From contig NZ_WOTO01000054.1 in assembly GCF_010993775.1 (NCBI RefSeq), positions 1 to 62,610 of the forward strand: 62,610 nucleotides of DNA, read 5' to 3'. A program made the translations under genes and the position numbers. Positions 20,026 through 30,164 of this stretch are shown here, piece by piece; position 1 is the stretch's first letter, and each line of letters begins with the position of its first letter. The stretch comes from Fodinicola feengrottensis. GTDB lineage: Bacteria > Actinomycetota > Actinomycetes > Mycobacteriales > HKI-0501. The notes beneath the pieces are model-generated. The model searched no databases and was not told the DNA's origin. It was given only the letters and a program-made list of their open reading frames with translations.

Positions 20026-21397
20026 GCCCGACCGAGGTTTCAGAAGAACAGATCGCAGATATTCGTCACCAGGTTCTGAGCGCGCAGCTGCCATCGGTGC
20101 AGCACCTGCGGGCGGCCGCCGGCCGTCGGAAGGCCCGCAATCGGGTCGGCATGGTGGCCGGTCTCGCGGCGGTCACCGCCGCCGTGGTGGTCGGCTCGTA
20201 CGGCCTGCATGGCGGCCAGTCGAAGCCACGGCCGGTCGCTCCGGCGGCCGGGACGTACAAGACAGACGCAGTGCCGTTGACCGGTGCGCTGAAGATCCAG
20301 TCGCTCAAGCCCGCGAGCGCCACCCACATTTACTCCGTTGTCGAGCTCAAGCCGAAGCAGTACGCGTTGGCCCGCAGCATCGATGGTGGCAAGACTTGGG
20401 CGAGCCGGCTGCTGCCCGACCCGCTGCAGAACGGCGCGTGGACGCAGCGCGCGGCCGCTGAGCGATGGGGCGATACAGCCCCCAGCCCGCTCAGGTCGTG
20501 GTGCTGGCCGCGGACACTGTGGTTATCGGCTCGATGATCACCCACGATGGCGGGACGACCTGGACCCCCGCCGGGCAGGGCGGCAAGGTGGCGCCAGTCG
20601 ACAACGCCCCGTACGGCGACCAGGTCCTGGCCGTAGGGAGCCCGGTGCGAACTGTGCCGAAGAACTGGCCGATGCGGATCCGGTACGTCGCGGGCGCCAA
20701 GCTCCCGAGCCTGGACGCGGTCGACCCGAACACCGACGTGGACCACCCACTCACGACCCAGCCGACAACCCAGCCGTACAACGTCAAACGGGCCGCTGAC
20801 GGCTCGCTGTGGGTGATCGGCAGCCGTTCGCAGGGCGTCACCGATATGCAGGTCAGCCACGACAGCGGAGCGAGCTGGACGAACGCCTCGGTGGACGACG
20901 GGATGACGAACGGCTACCAGGAATTCGCCACCCGCGACGGGCAGACCGCGTACCTGCTAGGCGCGCCGGACAGCCCGCGCGCTAACAGCAATCAGCAGGT
21001 CCCGATTGGGCTGCGGGTCAGCCACGATGGCGGCAAGACCTGGGGAGCGCGTACCCCGATTGGTAGTGGCGTCTCCGAGATGCAGAACCTGGTCGTCCTC
21101 GCGGACGGCAGCCTGGTCGGTGCCGGCTCGGTCGTCAACGGGCAGTCGGCCCAGTGGCAGATGCTCCGGTCGACCGACGGCGGGCGCACCTTCAGCAAGA
21201 TAGCTACCTTGCCGGCTGACCCGAGCACCACCGGGGTCGGCGCGCAACTGCCAACGGGCGGGCCGGTCACCGCGCTCCCGAACGGTGGCTATGTCTTCCG
21301 TACGAACGGCGACGCGGCCAAGGGCGCGGTCCCGGCGACGATGGTCTCCGCTGACGGCCTCACCTGGAAGGCCGTGCGGCAGCCGCCGATCAAGTAG
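20022..21397 (+). CDS. Sigma-linked membrane protein with Asp-box propeller, unit 5
   Basis: Cytoplasmic part of about 45 residues (MSPTEVSEEQIADIRHQVLS, then AAAGRRKARNRV), one membrane helix (MVAGLAAVTAAVVVGSYGL), then six Asp-box motifs: ARSIDGGKTW, ITHDGGTTW, VSHDSGASW, VSHDGGKTW, RSTDGGRTF and VSADGLTW. A lost base near 20450 breaks the frame between motifs 1 and 2. About 458 residues. Asp-boxes sit on blade turns of beta-propellers such as sialidases, but I see no sialidase catalytic arginine triad. A role as sensing partner of sigma 5 is inferred. Confidence 0.8.
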
Positions 21398-21417
21398 CGG
21401 CAAACCTGTTCGTGGCG

Positions 21418-21454
21418 GCTGTGGGCCGGTCCGTACGATGGGACCGGTCCACAG
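21418..21454 (+). terminator. Hairpin after the sigma/propeller array
   Basis: Inverted repeat GCTGTGG.CCGGTCC / GGACCGG.CCACAGC with one central mismatch and an eight-base loop, 20 bases after the unit 5 partner stop and about 90 bases before aspS. It probably ends array transcription. Confidence 0.6.
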
Positions 21455-21543
21455 CTTGTGCCCAGGGGGAGTCGTGCGTAGGCGAGATACCGGTCGGTGA
21501 TCTTCGCTCGTTCATCGGCCAAGCCATATTCCAGGAGTTTCTC

Positions 21544-23318
<1,775 letters not shown>

Positions 23319-23326
23319 CCCACCCC

Positions 23327-23393
23327 ATCCCCTGACCACATCGACGCGATGCGTGCGCCTGACGCACGCATCGCGTCGATGCGGTCAGGGGAT
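23327..23393 (+). terminator. Very long perfect hairpin after aspS
   Basis: Arms 23327-23359 and 23365-23393 pair almost without fault (outer ATCCCCTGACC/GGTCAGGGGAT, inner CATCGACGCGATGCGTGCG/CGCACGCATCGCGTCGATG), with a five-base CCTGA loop and one unpaired base on each side. It lies eight bases beyond the aspS stop and ends before the iron box, so it acts most plausibly as an aspS terminator. Confidence 0.75.
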
Positions 23394-23416
23394 CGCCGCA
23401 CCCGTGACGCGTCTAT

Positions 23417-23435
23417 TAAGGTAAGCCTTGCCTAA
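23417..23435 (+). promoter_or_regulatory. IdeR/DtxR-type iron box
   Basis: TAAGGTAAGCCTTGCCTAA matches the 19-base DtxR/IdeR consensus TTAGGTTAGGCTAACCTAA at 14 positions and keeps the interrupted palindrome. It lies 14 bases before the siderophore-binding protein ATG. With Fe(II) bound, the regulator would block transcription, so the gene should be switched on by iron shortage. Confidence 0.75.
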
Positions 23436-23449
23436 ATAGGGGAGTGGTT

Positions 23450-24442
23450 ATGGCGGTGAGCAGGCGGGCGGTCCTGGCGGGTTTGGCGGGGGCCGGCTTG
23501 GTCGGGGTGAGCGCGTGCGCCGGCGGCACGGCGGCGACCGACAGTGCTGGCGGTGGGGTGACGCTGAAGCACAAGTTCGGCACGAGTGTGGTGGCCAAGC
23601 GGCCGCTGCGAGTGGTGTCGATGGGGACGACCGATCACGACGTGGCGTTGGCGCTCGGAGTGGTGCCGGTGGCCCTGTCGAACTTCGTTGGTACGCCGAC
23701 GGGTGTGGGTCCGTGGGCGACGAGGCAGCTGGGCAAAGCCAAGCCGCAGTTGTTCGTTGGCGGCGGCGAGATCAGCGTGGAGACGGTGGCCAAGCTGGCG
23801 CCGGACCTGATTCTGGCGGTGCAGAGCAACCTCACCAAGGATCGGTACGACAAGCTCAGCCAGCTCGCGCCGGTGGTGGCGCCGCCGGCCGGCTACATCG
23901 ACTGGGGTGTGCCGTGGCAGCAGCAGGCGCGGTCGATCGGCGCCGCGCTCTGGCAACGGCAGGCTGCTGAAAAGCTGCTGGTCACCGCCGCGGAAGCCCA
24001 GTTCGCGGCGGCCCGGAAAGCGCATCCCGCGTTCAACGGCAAGACCGTGGTCGTCGCGTCCGTCTTTTCCGGCGCGGCCGGTACGTACAACGCGTACACC
24101 AGGCAGGACGCGCGCATGCAGTTTATGGCCGGGCTCGGGCTGAAGCCGGCGCCGAAGGTCGACGCGCTCGGCGTGAGCAAGTTCACCGTGCCGATCAGCC
24201 GGGAGAAGGTCGACCTGCTGGAGTCGGATCTGGTGGTGATCGTCGCGTTCGATGACGCGGCTGGCAAGGCGGTGGACGCCGACCAACTCTTCAACGGCCT
24301 GAATGTGGCCAGGCGCAAGGCGGTGATCCGGCTGAGCCTGAAGGACGAAGGCCTCGCGCTTTCCTGCGACACGATTCTGAGCATCCCGTACGGCCTCACC
24401 GCCATCCTGCCGAAGATGGCCGGCGTGCTGCGTACCGTCTAG
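23450..24442 (+). CDS. Fe(III)-siderophore ABC transporter substrate-binding lipoprotein
   Basis: A 330-residue periplasmic-binding-type lipoprotein. The N terminus SRRAVLAGLAGAGLVGVSAC combines a twin arginine with a lipobox (VSAC), so it is likely exported and lipid-anchored at the Cys. The mature part is a type III binding protein fold: VAKRPLRVVSMGTTDHDVAL, VETVAKLAPDLILAVQ, YDKLSQLAPVVAPP, and ESDLVVIVAFDD. The ATG at 23450 follows GGGGAG. The iron box directly upstream supports ferric-siderophore uptake. No permease or ATPase gene adjoins it, so it must work with a transporter encoded elsewhere. No frame breaks. Confidence 0.9.
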   Translation: MAVSRRAVLAGLAGAGLVGVSACAGGTAATDSAGGGVTLKHKFGTSVVAKRPLRVVSMGTTDHDVALALGVVPVALSNFVGTPTGVGPWATRQLGKAKPQLFVGGGEISVETVAKLAPDLILAVQSNLTKDRYDKLSQLAPVVAPPAGYIDWGVPWQQQARSIGAALWQRQAAEKLLVTAAEAQFAAARKAHPAFNGKTVVVASVFSGAAGTYNAYTRQDARMQFMAGLGLKPAPKVDALGVSKFTVPISREKVDLLESDLVVIVAFDDAAGKAVDADQLFNGLNVARRKAVIRLSLKDEGLALSCDTILSIPYGLTAILPKMAGVLRTV

Positions 24443-24576
24443 GCAAAAGCCGCGCGAAAGCGCTGACGGATTAATTGTCGTCAATGAAAGTCAGCTTGTT
24501 TTTAATGTCCGCACACTAGAGACAACAGGGGGTCCCAGACGCTAGCGTTCCCTCAGTTTGGAGAGGGGAGTCTTTC

Positions 24577-26541
24577 GTGTCCAACGGACGTGTTCGGGTA
24601 CGCATCGTCGCCGGAGCGGCGACAGCGTGCCTGTTGGGGGCCGGGTTGGCGGCGAGCGCCGTCAGTTCGGCCAGTGCCGCACCGCCGGCCGGGGTGTCGC
24701 AGGCTGACTTCGCGGCCGCCTCGACGGCCACCGGAGTGCCGGCGTCGGTGCTGCTTTCGGTGTCGTATTTAGCGTCTCAGTGGGACAGCCACGCGGGCGG
24801 GCCGAGCACGGCCGGCGGGTACGGGCCGATGAATCTCACCGACATGTCCGCGCTGCGGGCCGCGTGGGGCAAGACCCACGCCGACGACTCCACGGGGGTG
24901 ACGCGCGCGGCGACGCGTCCCGGCCGTTGACGATCGCCCCGGCGGCCACCCCGAAGGCGGCCGCGGTGCCGACCGCGGCGAAAGACGACACGCTGCACGC
25001 GCGCGGGGGGGCTGCTCGGCGTACCAGCGAGCACGCTTCGGTCGAACCCGGCGCAGAACGTGCGCGGCGGCGCCGTACTGCTGGCCGCGCAGGCCCGCCA
25101 GCTCGGTCACGGCGCGCTGCCGACCACCGTCGCCGGCTGGTATCCGGCCGTCAAAGCCCTCACCGGCAGCGACGAGTACGCGGCGGACACCTTCGACGTG
25201 ATCCGTACGGGGGCCACCCGAACCACCGCCGAGGGCCAGTCGATCACGCTGCCCGCCGACCAGTCGGTGCCGGCCAGCCTGGCGACCTCGACCGCGACCA
25301 ACCAGGCCGGCACCGAGTGCCCGCCTCGGCTCGGCTGCGACTTCGTACCGGCCGCGTACGCGCTCGACGGCGACGGCACGGACAAGGGCAACTACGGCAA
25401 CTACGATCTGGCCAACCGCCCGAAGGACGAGCGGATCAACACGATCGTCATCCACGACACCGAAAGTGACGTACGCGAAGACGCTGTCGCTGTTCCAGGA
25501 CCCTGCGCATTACGCCGCCTCGAACTACGTCATCCGGTCCGCGGACGGGCACGTCACACAGGCGGTCGCGACCAAGAACGTGGTCTGGCACGCCGGCAAC
25601 TGGTACGTCAACAGCCACTCGCTGGGCATCGAGCACGAAGGCTTCGCCGACGCCGGCGGGACCTGGTACACGGAGGAGATGTACCGGTCGTCGGCGCGGC
25701 TGGTCCGCTACCTCGCCGCCCGGTTCAACGTCCCGCTGGACCGCCAGCACATCTACGGCCACGACAACGTGCCTGGCCTGACCGCCGGTGGCGTCTCGGG
25801 CATGCACTGGGACCCGGCCGCGTACTGGAACTGGCAGCACTACTTCGAGCTGCTCGGCGCGCCGCTGCACGGCTTGGGTTACGGCCGCTCGTCCGTGGTC
25901 ATGATCCTGCCGTCGGCGCGGCGGACCGAGCCGCTGATGTCCTGTCCTGACCCGACCCAGGGCCCGAGCGTGCCGATCCCGGGCACCGGTACGTCGATGG
26001 TTCAGCTGCACACGGCGCCGTCGGCCACCGCACCGCTGATCTCCGACCCAGCTCTGCACCCGGATGGCAGCGCGGGCACGACCAGGAACTGCGACTGGGG
26101 CGACAAAGCCGCCGCCGGCCAGATCTATTCGGTCGCTGACCGTCAAGGTGACTGGACGGCGATCTGGTACGACGGCCTCGAAGGCTGGTTCCAGGACAGC
26201 CGCCAGGCGCCGGCCGCCGTACAGACGCACGCCGTGCTCGTGACGCCGAAGCAAGGCCTCGCCTCGGTGCCGGTTTATGGCGGCGCGTACCCGAACGCGG
26301 ACGAGTATCCGAGCGCGATCCCGGCGCACACTGTCGCTCCGCTGCAGTACACGCTGAAGGCCGGGCAGGAGTATGCCTTCGGCGGCGTCGCACCAACGGA
26401 GTACTACTACGCGCAGACAATCGACAATTCGCTGCCGATGGACCACACCGTCGTACGCGGAAGACGGTGTTCTACCAGATCCAGCTGGGGCACCGAGTCG
26501 CCTTCGTCAAGGCCTCCGACGTACGACTGACCGCCGCGTAG
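24577..26541 (+). CDS. Secreted N-acetylmuramoyl-L-alanine amidase with SH3-like tail
   Basis: Cleaves the amide between muramic acid and the stem peptide of peptidoglycan. A signal peptide (cleaved after SSASA), an N-terminal region with QWDSHAGGPSTAGGYGPMNL typical of large actinobacterial amidases, then an Amidase_2 domain: zinc ligands expected in INTIVIHDTE and in GMHWDP, with YGHDNVPG between. The C-terminal part (VQLHTAPSATAPLI, DWTAIWYDGLEGWF) looks like a bacterial SH3 wall-binding domain. Frame breaks near 24905, 25010 (G-run), 25470 and 26460; reading through the last gives VAFVKASDVRLTAA and a TAG at 26539-26541. About 654 residues. GTG start with GGAGAGGGG upstream. Confidence 0.87.
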
Positions 26542-26571
26542 GGGTTGGTTTGGTAGGTTGTTTTAGCTGGT

Positions 26572-26605
26572 CAGGGCCCTCTGTCGAGTTCGGCAGGGGG
26601 CCCTG
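26572..26605 (+). terminator. Hairpin terminator after the amidase gene
   Basis: CAGGGCCC (26572-26579) pairs with GGGCCCTG (26598-26605), extended by CTG/CAG inside. It sits 30 bases after the amidase stop, before the composite repeat begins. Confidence 0.6.
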
Positions 26606-26730
26606 GTATGTGCTGAGCCTGTTTTGAGTGAAGGTCAAAGGCTGAAGGTCAAAAGCGGCGGTTGCCTCTGAGGAGAGGGAATTCCCGGGTTGCTCGTTTG
26701 GTGAGTGGTGCTTGGTTTTTCGTACGGGGT

Positions 26731-26886
26731 GCGGAGGGTCCGTTCTCCCCGTCGTCGCCGCAAGGGCTAGCACGTTTCCTGGCCCGGCGGCGGAGCTTGG
26801 GTAGTGTGCCCCGGCCTTCGTACGCCGCCGCCAGCCAGGAAACGTGCGAGGGCTTCGCCCGCCGACGAGGAGAACGGACGCTCCGC
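26731..26886. repeat. Large hairpin of family P3, unit a
   Basis: Two arms of about 65 bases (26731-26795 and 26822-26886) pair at roughly 85 percent by eye, for example GCACGTTTCCTGGC on the left against GCCAGGAAACGTGC on the right, and GCGGAG/CTCCGC at the base. The arm sequence is related to the arms of the hairpin at 27221-27376 and to the single arm at 36737-36803. Confidence 0.7.
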
Positions 26887-27030
26887 CGTGTGCGTGATTC
26901 GTTGGCTGGTTCGGTGCCCTTTTTGTCCGGTTTGGTGGGGTGGGTAGGGCTGGATTTTCGGCAACGGACCCGTTGCCGGTGGGGCTGATGTGACTGTTGA
27001 GGGTGTCGCTGTCCCGGATGTTGGGATGGA

Positions 27031-27119
27031 GTTGTTGATCTTGGTTAGTTGGCCCGTACGAAAAGGACATTCCGGACTGATGTCCGTTATGTACGGGCCA
27101 ACTAACCAAGACCAACAAC
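27031..27119. repeat. Long palindrome (family P1), copy 2
   Basis: 29-base arms (27031-27059 and 27091-27119) with one mismatch. The core TTGATCTTGGTTAGTTGG is followed by CCCGTAC, which pairs with GTACGGG on the right. The inner stem GGACAT/ATGTCC is as in copy 1. Confidence 0.85.
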
Positions 27120-27220
27120 ACAAACTGCGGACGGTGACCGCTGGGTGGCAGTCTCGACACGCAGAGTCGCGACGACCAGGGACCGCACAACTATCGGCTA
27201 TGAGGGCGCCTAGCGCAGAG

Positions 27221-27376
27221 CTCTGGTTCTCGTTCTCTCCGTCGGCGGGCGTAGCCCTCGCGCGTTGGCGTGGCCGGCGGCGGCGAAACACCACTCGGGC
27301 ACGGCACGCAAGCCCGCCGCCGGCCACGCCAACGTGCTAGCCCTTGCGGCGCCGACGGAGAGAACGAGTGCCAGAG
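27221..27376. repeat. Large hairpin of family P3, unit b
   Basis: Arms 27221-27283 and 27313-27376 pair over about 62 bases, for example GTTGGCGTGGCCGGCGGCGG on the left against CCGCCGCCGGCCACGCCAAC on the right, and CTCTGG/CCAGAG at the base. Copy 1 of the composite repeat holds only the end of the right arm (around 9056-9076), so the two copies differ by gain or loss of most of this hairpin. Confidence 0.75.
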
Positions 27377-27513
27377 ACCACGAACAAAACTAGACAGCCC
27401 CCGTTGCTCTATCCCATCTCCAGAGGTAGAAGGTCTTAATCCCTGAAACCGGGCACCCACAAAACCGCAACAGCAGGGGAAGTCGACCGAGACAACAGGA
27501 GATAATCCACAAC

Positions 27514-27919
27514 ATGGCGTCAAGAATTGGCGAGATGGTTGTCGAGTGCGAGGACCCGGAAGCCTCGGCGGCGTTCTGGTCAGCGGCGCTCAACTACCGC
27601 ATCACCGACCGCGACGAAACGGGAGTGGCCATTGCGGGTCATCCGACGGCACCAACGATCCTGCTAATCGCCAATAGAGAAGCCAAAAAACAAGCCTCCG
27701 AGGATCCACTTCGACCTCAACCCGACAGATCGTGACCAGGCCGCCGAGGTCGAGCGGCTGATCGGGTTGGGGGCGACGAGAGTGGATATCGGGCAGGGGG
27801 ACGTTTCGTGGGTGGTGATGGCGGATCCGGGGGGCACCATGTTCTGCGTGATGCGGGGCGTTGTGCCGCCGGAGCCGGCGGCGTTCCACTCGGCGGACGG
27901 TGCGGGCGGGACCACGTAG
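27514..27919 (+). CDS. VOC/glyoxalase-like domain protein
   Basis: A small vicinal-oxygen-chelate fold protein of about 134 residues: IGEMVVECEDPEASAAFWSA, IHFDLNPTDRDQAAEVERLI, then SWVVMADPGGTMFCVMRG. This is the single-domain glyoxalase-like pattern. A six-A run near 27690 has one A too many; beyond it the frame runs to a TAG at 27917-27919. The ATG at 27514 follows AGGAG. No substrate can be assigned. It lies ten bases before rarA. Confidence 0.8.
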
Positions 27920-27928
27920 GCTCGGGGA

Positions 27929-29268
27929 GTGGAACCCGAAAGTTTGTTCGACTCGGCGGCCGCGGACGCGCGGGCCGCGGTGGCGCCGTTGGCCGTACGA
28001 ATGCGGCCGCGCACGCTAGATGAGCTGGTGGGGCAGCGGCACCTGCTGCATCCGGGCTCGCCGCTGCGGCGGTTGGTGGAGGGCGACGCGCCGCTGTCGG
28101 TGATCCTGTGGGGACCGCCGGGCAGTGGGAAGACGACGATCGCACGGGGTGTGTGTCGGCGCGCCACCAGTCGGCGGTTCGAGGCGCTGTCGGCGTTGAC
28201 GGCGGGCGTCAAGGAAGTGCGGGCGGTGATCGAGACCGCCAACCGGGAGCTCGGTTTCCACAACCGTCAGACGGTGTTGTTCATCGACGAGGTGCACCGG
28301 TTTTCCAAGACCCAGCAGGATTCGCTGCTCGGCGCGGTCGAGGATCGTACGGTCACCCTGATGGCCGCCACCACCGAGAACCCGTCGTTCTCAGTGGTGT
28401 CGCCACTGTTGTCGAGGTCTCTGCTGCTAACCCTGCAAGCGCTCACCGACGACGACATAAAAAAGCCGTCATCGACCGCGCGATCACTGATGACCGAGGT
28501 CTGCGGGGTGCGGTCACGATCAGCGACCAGGCCCGCGACCATCTCGTACGACTGGCCGGCGGTGACGCGCGCAGGGCGCTGACGACGTTGGAAGCGGCCG
28601 CTGGTTCGGCGCAGGCGCTGAAAAAGACCGAGATCGACCTGGAGGTCGCGGAGAAGGCGGTCGACACCGCGGCGGTCAAGTACGACCGGGATGGCGACCA
28701 GCACTACGACGTCATTTCCGCGTTCATCAAGAGCATGCGAGGGTCCGATGTGGACGCTTCCCTGCACTGGCTGGCCCGGATGTTGGTGGCGGGGGAGGAT
28801 CCACGATTCATCGCCCGGCGGCTGATGATTTTCGCCAGCGAGGACATCGGGATGGCCGATCCGACCGCGCTGCAGACCGCGGTGGCGGTCGCCCAGACCG
28901 TACAACTGGTGGGCCTTCCCGAAGCGCAGCTCAACCTGGCGCACGGAGTCGTGCATTGCGCGACGACCGCCCCGAAATCCAACGCCGTCACGATGGCGAT
29001 CGGTGCGGCGACCTCGGACGTACGAGCCGGAAAGACCGGCGCGGTGCCGCCAGCGCTGCGGGACGCCCACTATGCCGGCGCCAAACGACACGGCCACGGT
29101 GACGGATATGTGTATCCCCACAACGAAACCGCCGGGGTGGCCGAGCAGCAGTACGCGCCCGACGACCTGGTTGGCACTGACTATTACCAGCCCACCGAGC
29201 GGGGCGCCGAGCGGGCGATCGCCGAACGCCTGCCCAAACTCCGCCGGGTCATCCGCGGTGAAGACTGA
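27929..29268 (+). CDS. rarA: Replication-associated recombination protein A (AAA ATPase)
   Basis: RarA/MgsA acts at stalled replication forks. The start MEPESLFDSAAADARAAVAP and LAVRMRPRTLDELVGQRHLL are typical; Walker A GPPGSGKTT, Walker B VLFIDEVHRF, sensor 1 TLMAATTENPSF, and the C-terminal tetramerisation region with EDIGMADPTAL and GDGYVYPHN. An A-run near 28460 (ATAAAAAAG) is one A short and breaks the frame. About 446 residues, normal. GTG at 27929 fits the family start although GGGGAG overlaps it closely. The usual actinobacterial neighbour rpsD is not found between this gene and the next. Confidence 0.93.
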
Positions 29269-29391
29269 TTCTTTGGCAACTGTTTGATGATCCGCGGCGA
29301 AGTGTCAGGGAGATGCCGCAGAGACTGGGTGTTACCGGGCGCGATAGGGTCGCCCAGGTCAGCCGAGGTCGGAGAAAGGGTGTGACGACCC

Positions 29392-29850
29392 GTGCAGATC
29401 ACGTTCGGTGAAGTCGCTGGGCTCATCGCGGCGATCGCCTTTTTGCTGTTGGTCGGCGTTCTCGCCGTGCCGTTGCTCAAGCTGGGTCGTACGGTCGACC
29501 AGGCCACCCGGGCGATGACCCAGGTCGCCGATGGCCTGGGCCCCACGCTCGCCAACATCAACACCACGATCGACGGTGTCAATGAGACCCTGGTGGGGGT
29601 GAACGGCCAGCTCATCAAGGTGGACGTGATGACCACCAACGTCCAACAGGTGACCACCACCAACGCGGCCGCGATGACGACCCTGTTCGCGTCGACGGTC
29701 GGTGGCCCGCTGGTACGGGTCGCGGCCGTCACGTACGGCGTCCGGCACGCCATCGTGGCCCGCCGCGAGGGAGAATTGCAGCGGGAGGCGACGGCCCGGA
29801 TCAAGTCCGAGCGCAAAGCCGCCCGGCGCTCCCGGCGTGGCCGGAAGTAA
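29392..29850 (+). CDS. DUF948-type membrane protein
   Basis: 152 residues: one N-terminal membrane helix (VAGLIAAIAFLLLVGVLAVPLL), a predicted helical region with repeated small polar residues (GPTLANINTTIDGVNETLVG), and a basic tail (KSERKAARRSRRGRK). This is the DUF948 layout, and the gene regularly precedes alaS in actinobacteria. Function unknown. GTG start. No frame breaks. Followed after 35 bases by a second small membrane protein gene, probably in one operon with alaS. Confidence 0.85.
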   Translation: MQITFGEVAGLIAAIAFLLLVGVLAVPLLKLGRTVDQATRAMTQVADGLGPTLANINTTIDGVNETLVGVNGQLIKVDVMTTNVQQVTTTNAAAMTTLFASTVGGPLVRVAAVTYGVRHAIVARREGELQREATARIKSERKAARRSRRGRK

Positions 29851-29885
29851 CAAGGGTTTCAGAGGCAGAAGAGAGAAGGACGGCA

Positions 29886-30164
29886 ATGCGGCGGCTGCTG
29901 TGGTTGGGGATCGGTCTGGTGGTGGGCGCTCTGGTGGTGCGCAAGCTGACCAAGACCGCGGAGTCGTACACCCCGAAGGGACTCGCCGACGGTGCTCGCG
30001 AGTCGGTGACCGGCATGCTGGACAGCGTCCGCGAGTTCGTGGAGGAGGTCCGCGAGGGGATGGCCGAGCGCGAGGACGAGCTGCTCGCCGCGCTGGCCGG
30101 CGAGGCGGACCTGGACGATGTGCTCGCTGACGAAGGTCATGCGCAGTACGGTGGCCGCCGCTGA
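29886..30164 (+). CDS. Small membrane-anchored protein of the alaS operon
   Basis: 92 residues: MRRLLWLGIGLVVGALVVRK forms a short N-terminal membrane helix, then TYTPKGL-like SYTPKGLADGARES and a highly charged helix (SVREFVEEVREGMAEREDEL). It resembles the short conserved actinobacterial proteins (DUF6167 type) located just before alaS. GGAAGGA-like bases precede the ATG (AGAGAAGGACGGCA). The TGA shares one base with the alaS ATG. Function unknown. Confidence 0.8.
   Translation: MRRLLWLGIGLVVGALVVRKLTKTAESYTPKGLADGARESVTGMLDSVREFVEEVREGMAEREDELLAALAGEADLDDVLADEGHAQYGGRR

Larger units (their letters stand above)
26644..27470 (+). repeat. Composite palindromic repeat element, copy 2 (no gene)
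   Basis: This fills most of the 970-base gene-free gap between the amidase and the next gene. It matches copy 1 (8669-9170) at both ends and in the centre but is about 325 bases longer, because it also holds two large hairpins (26731-26886 and 27221-27376); it lacks the 59-base P2 unit of copy 1. Both copies lie in the same orientation, 18 kb apart. Short frames cross it on both strands, but I see no credible gene. Confidence 0.8.

Noticed and set aside
20022..21397. Asp-box partner proteins considered as secreted sialidases.
   Set aside because: No arginine triad, FRIP-type motif or nucleophile Tyr/Glu pair is visible, and a membrane helix with a coupled sigma gene fits a regulatory role better.
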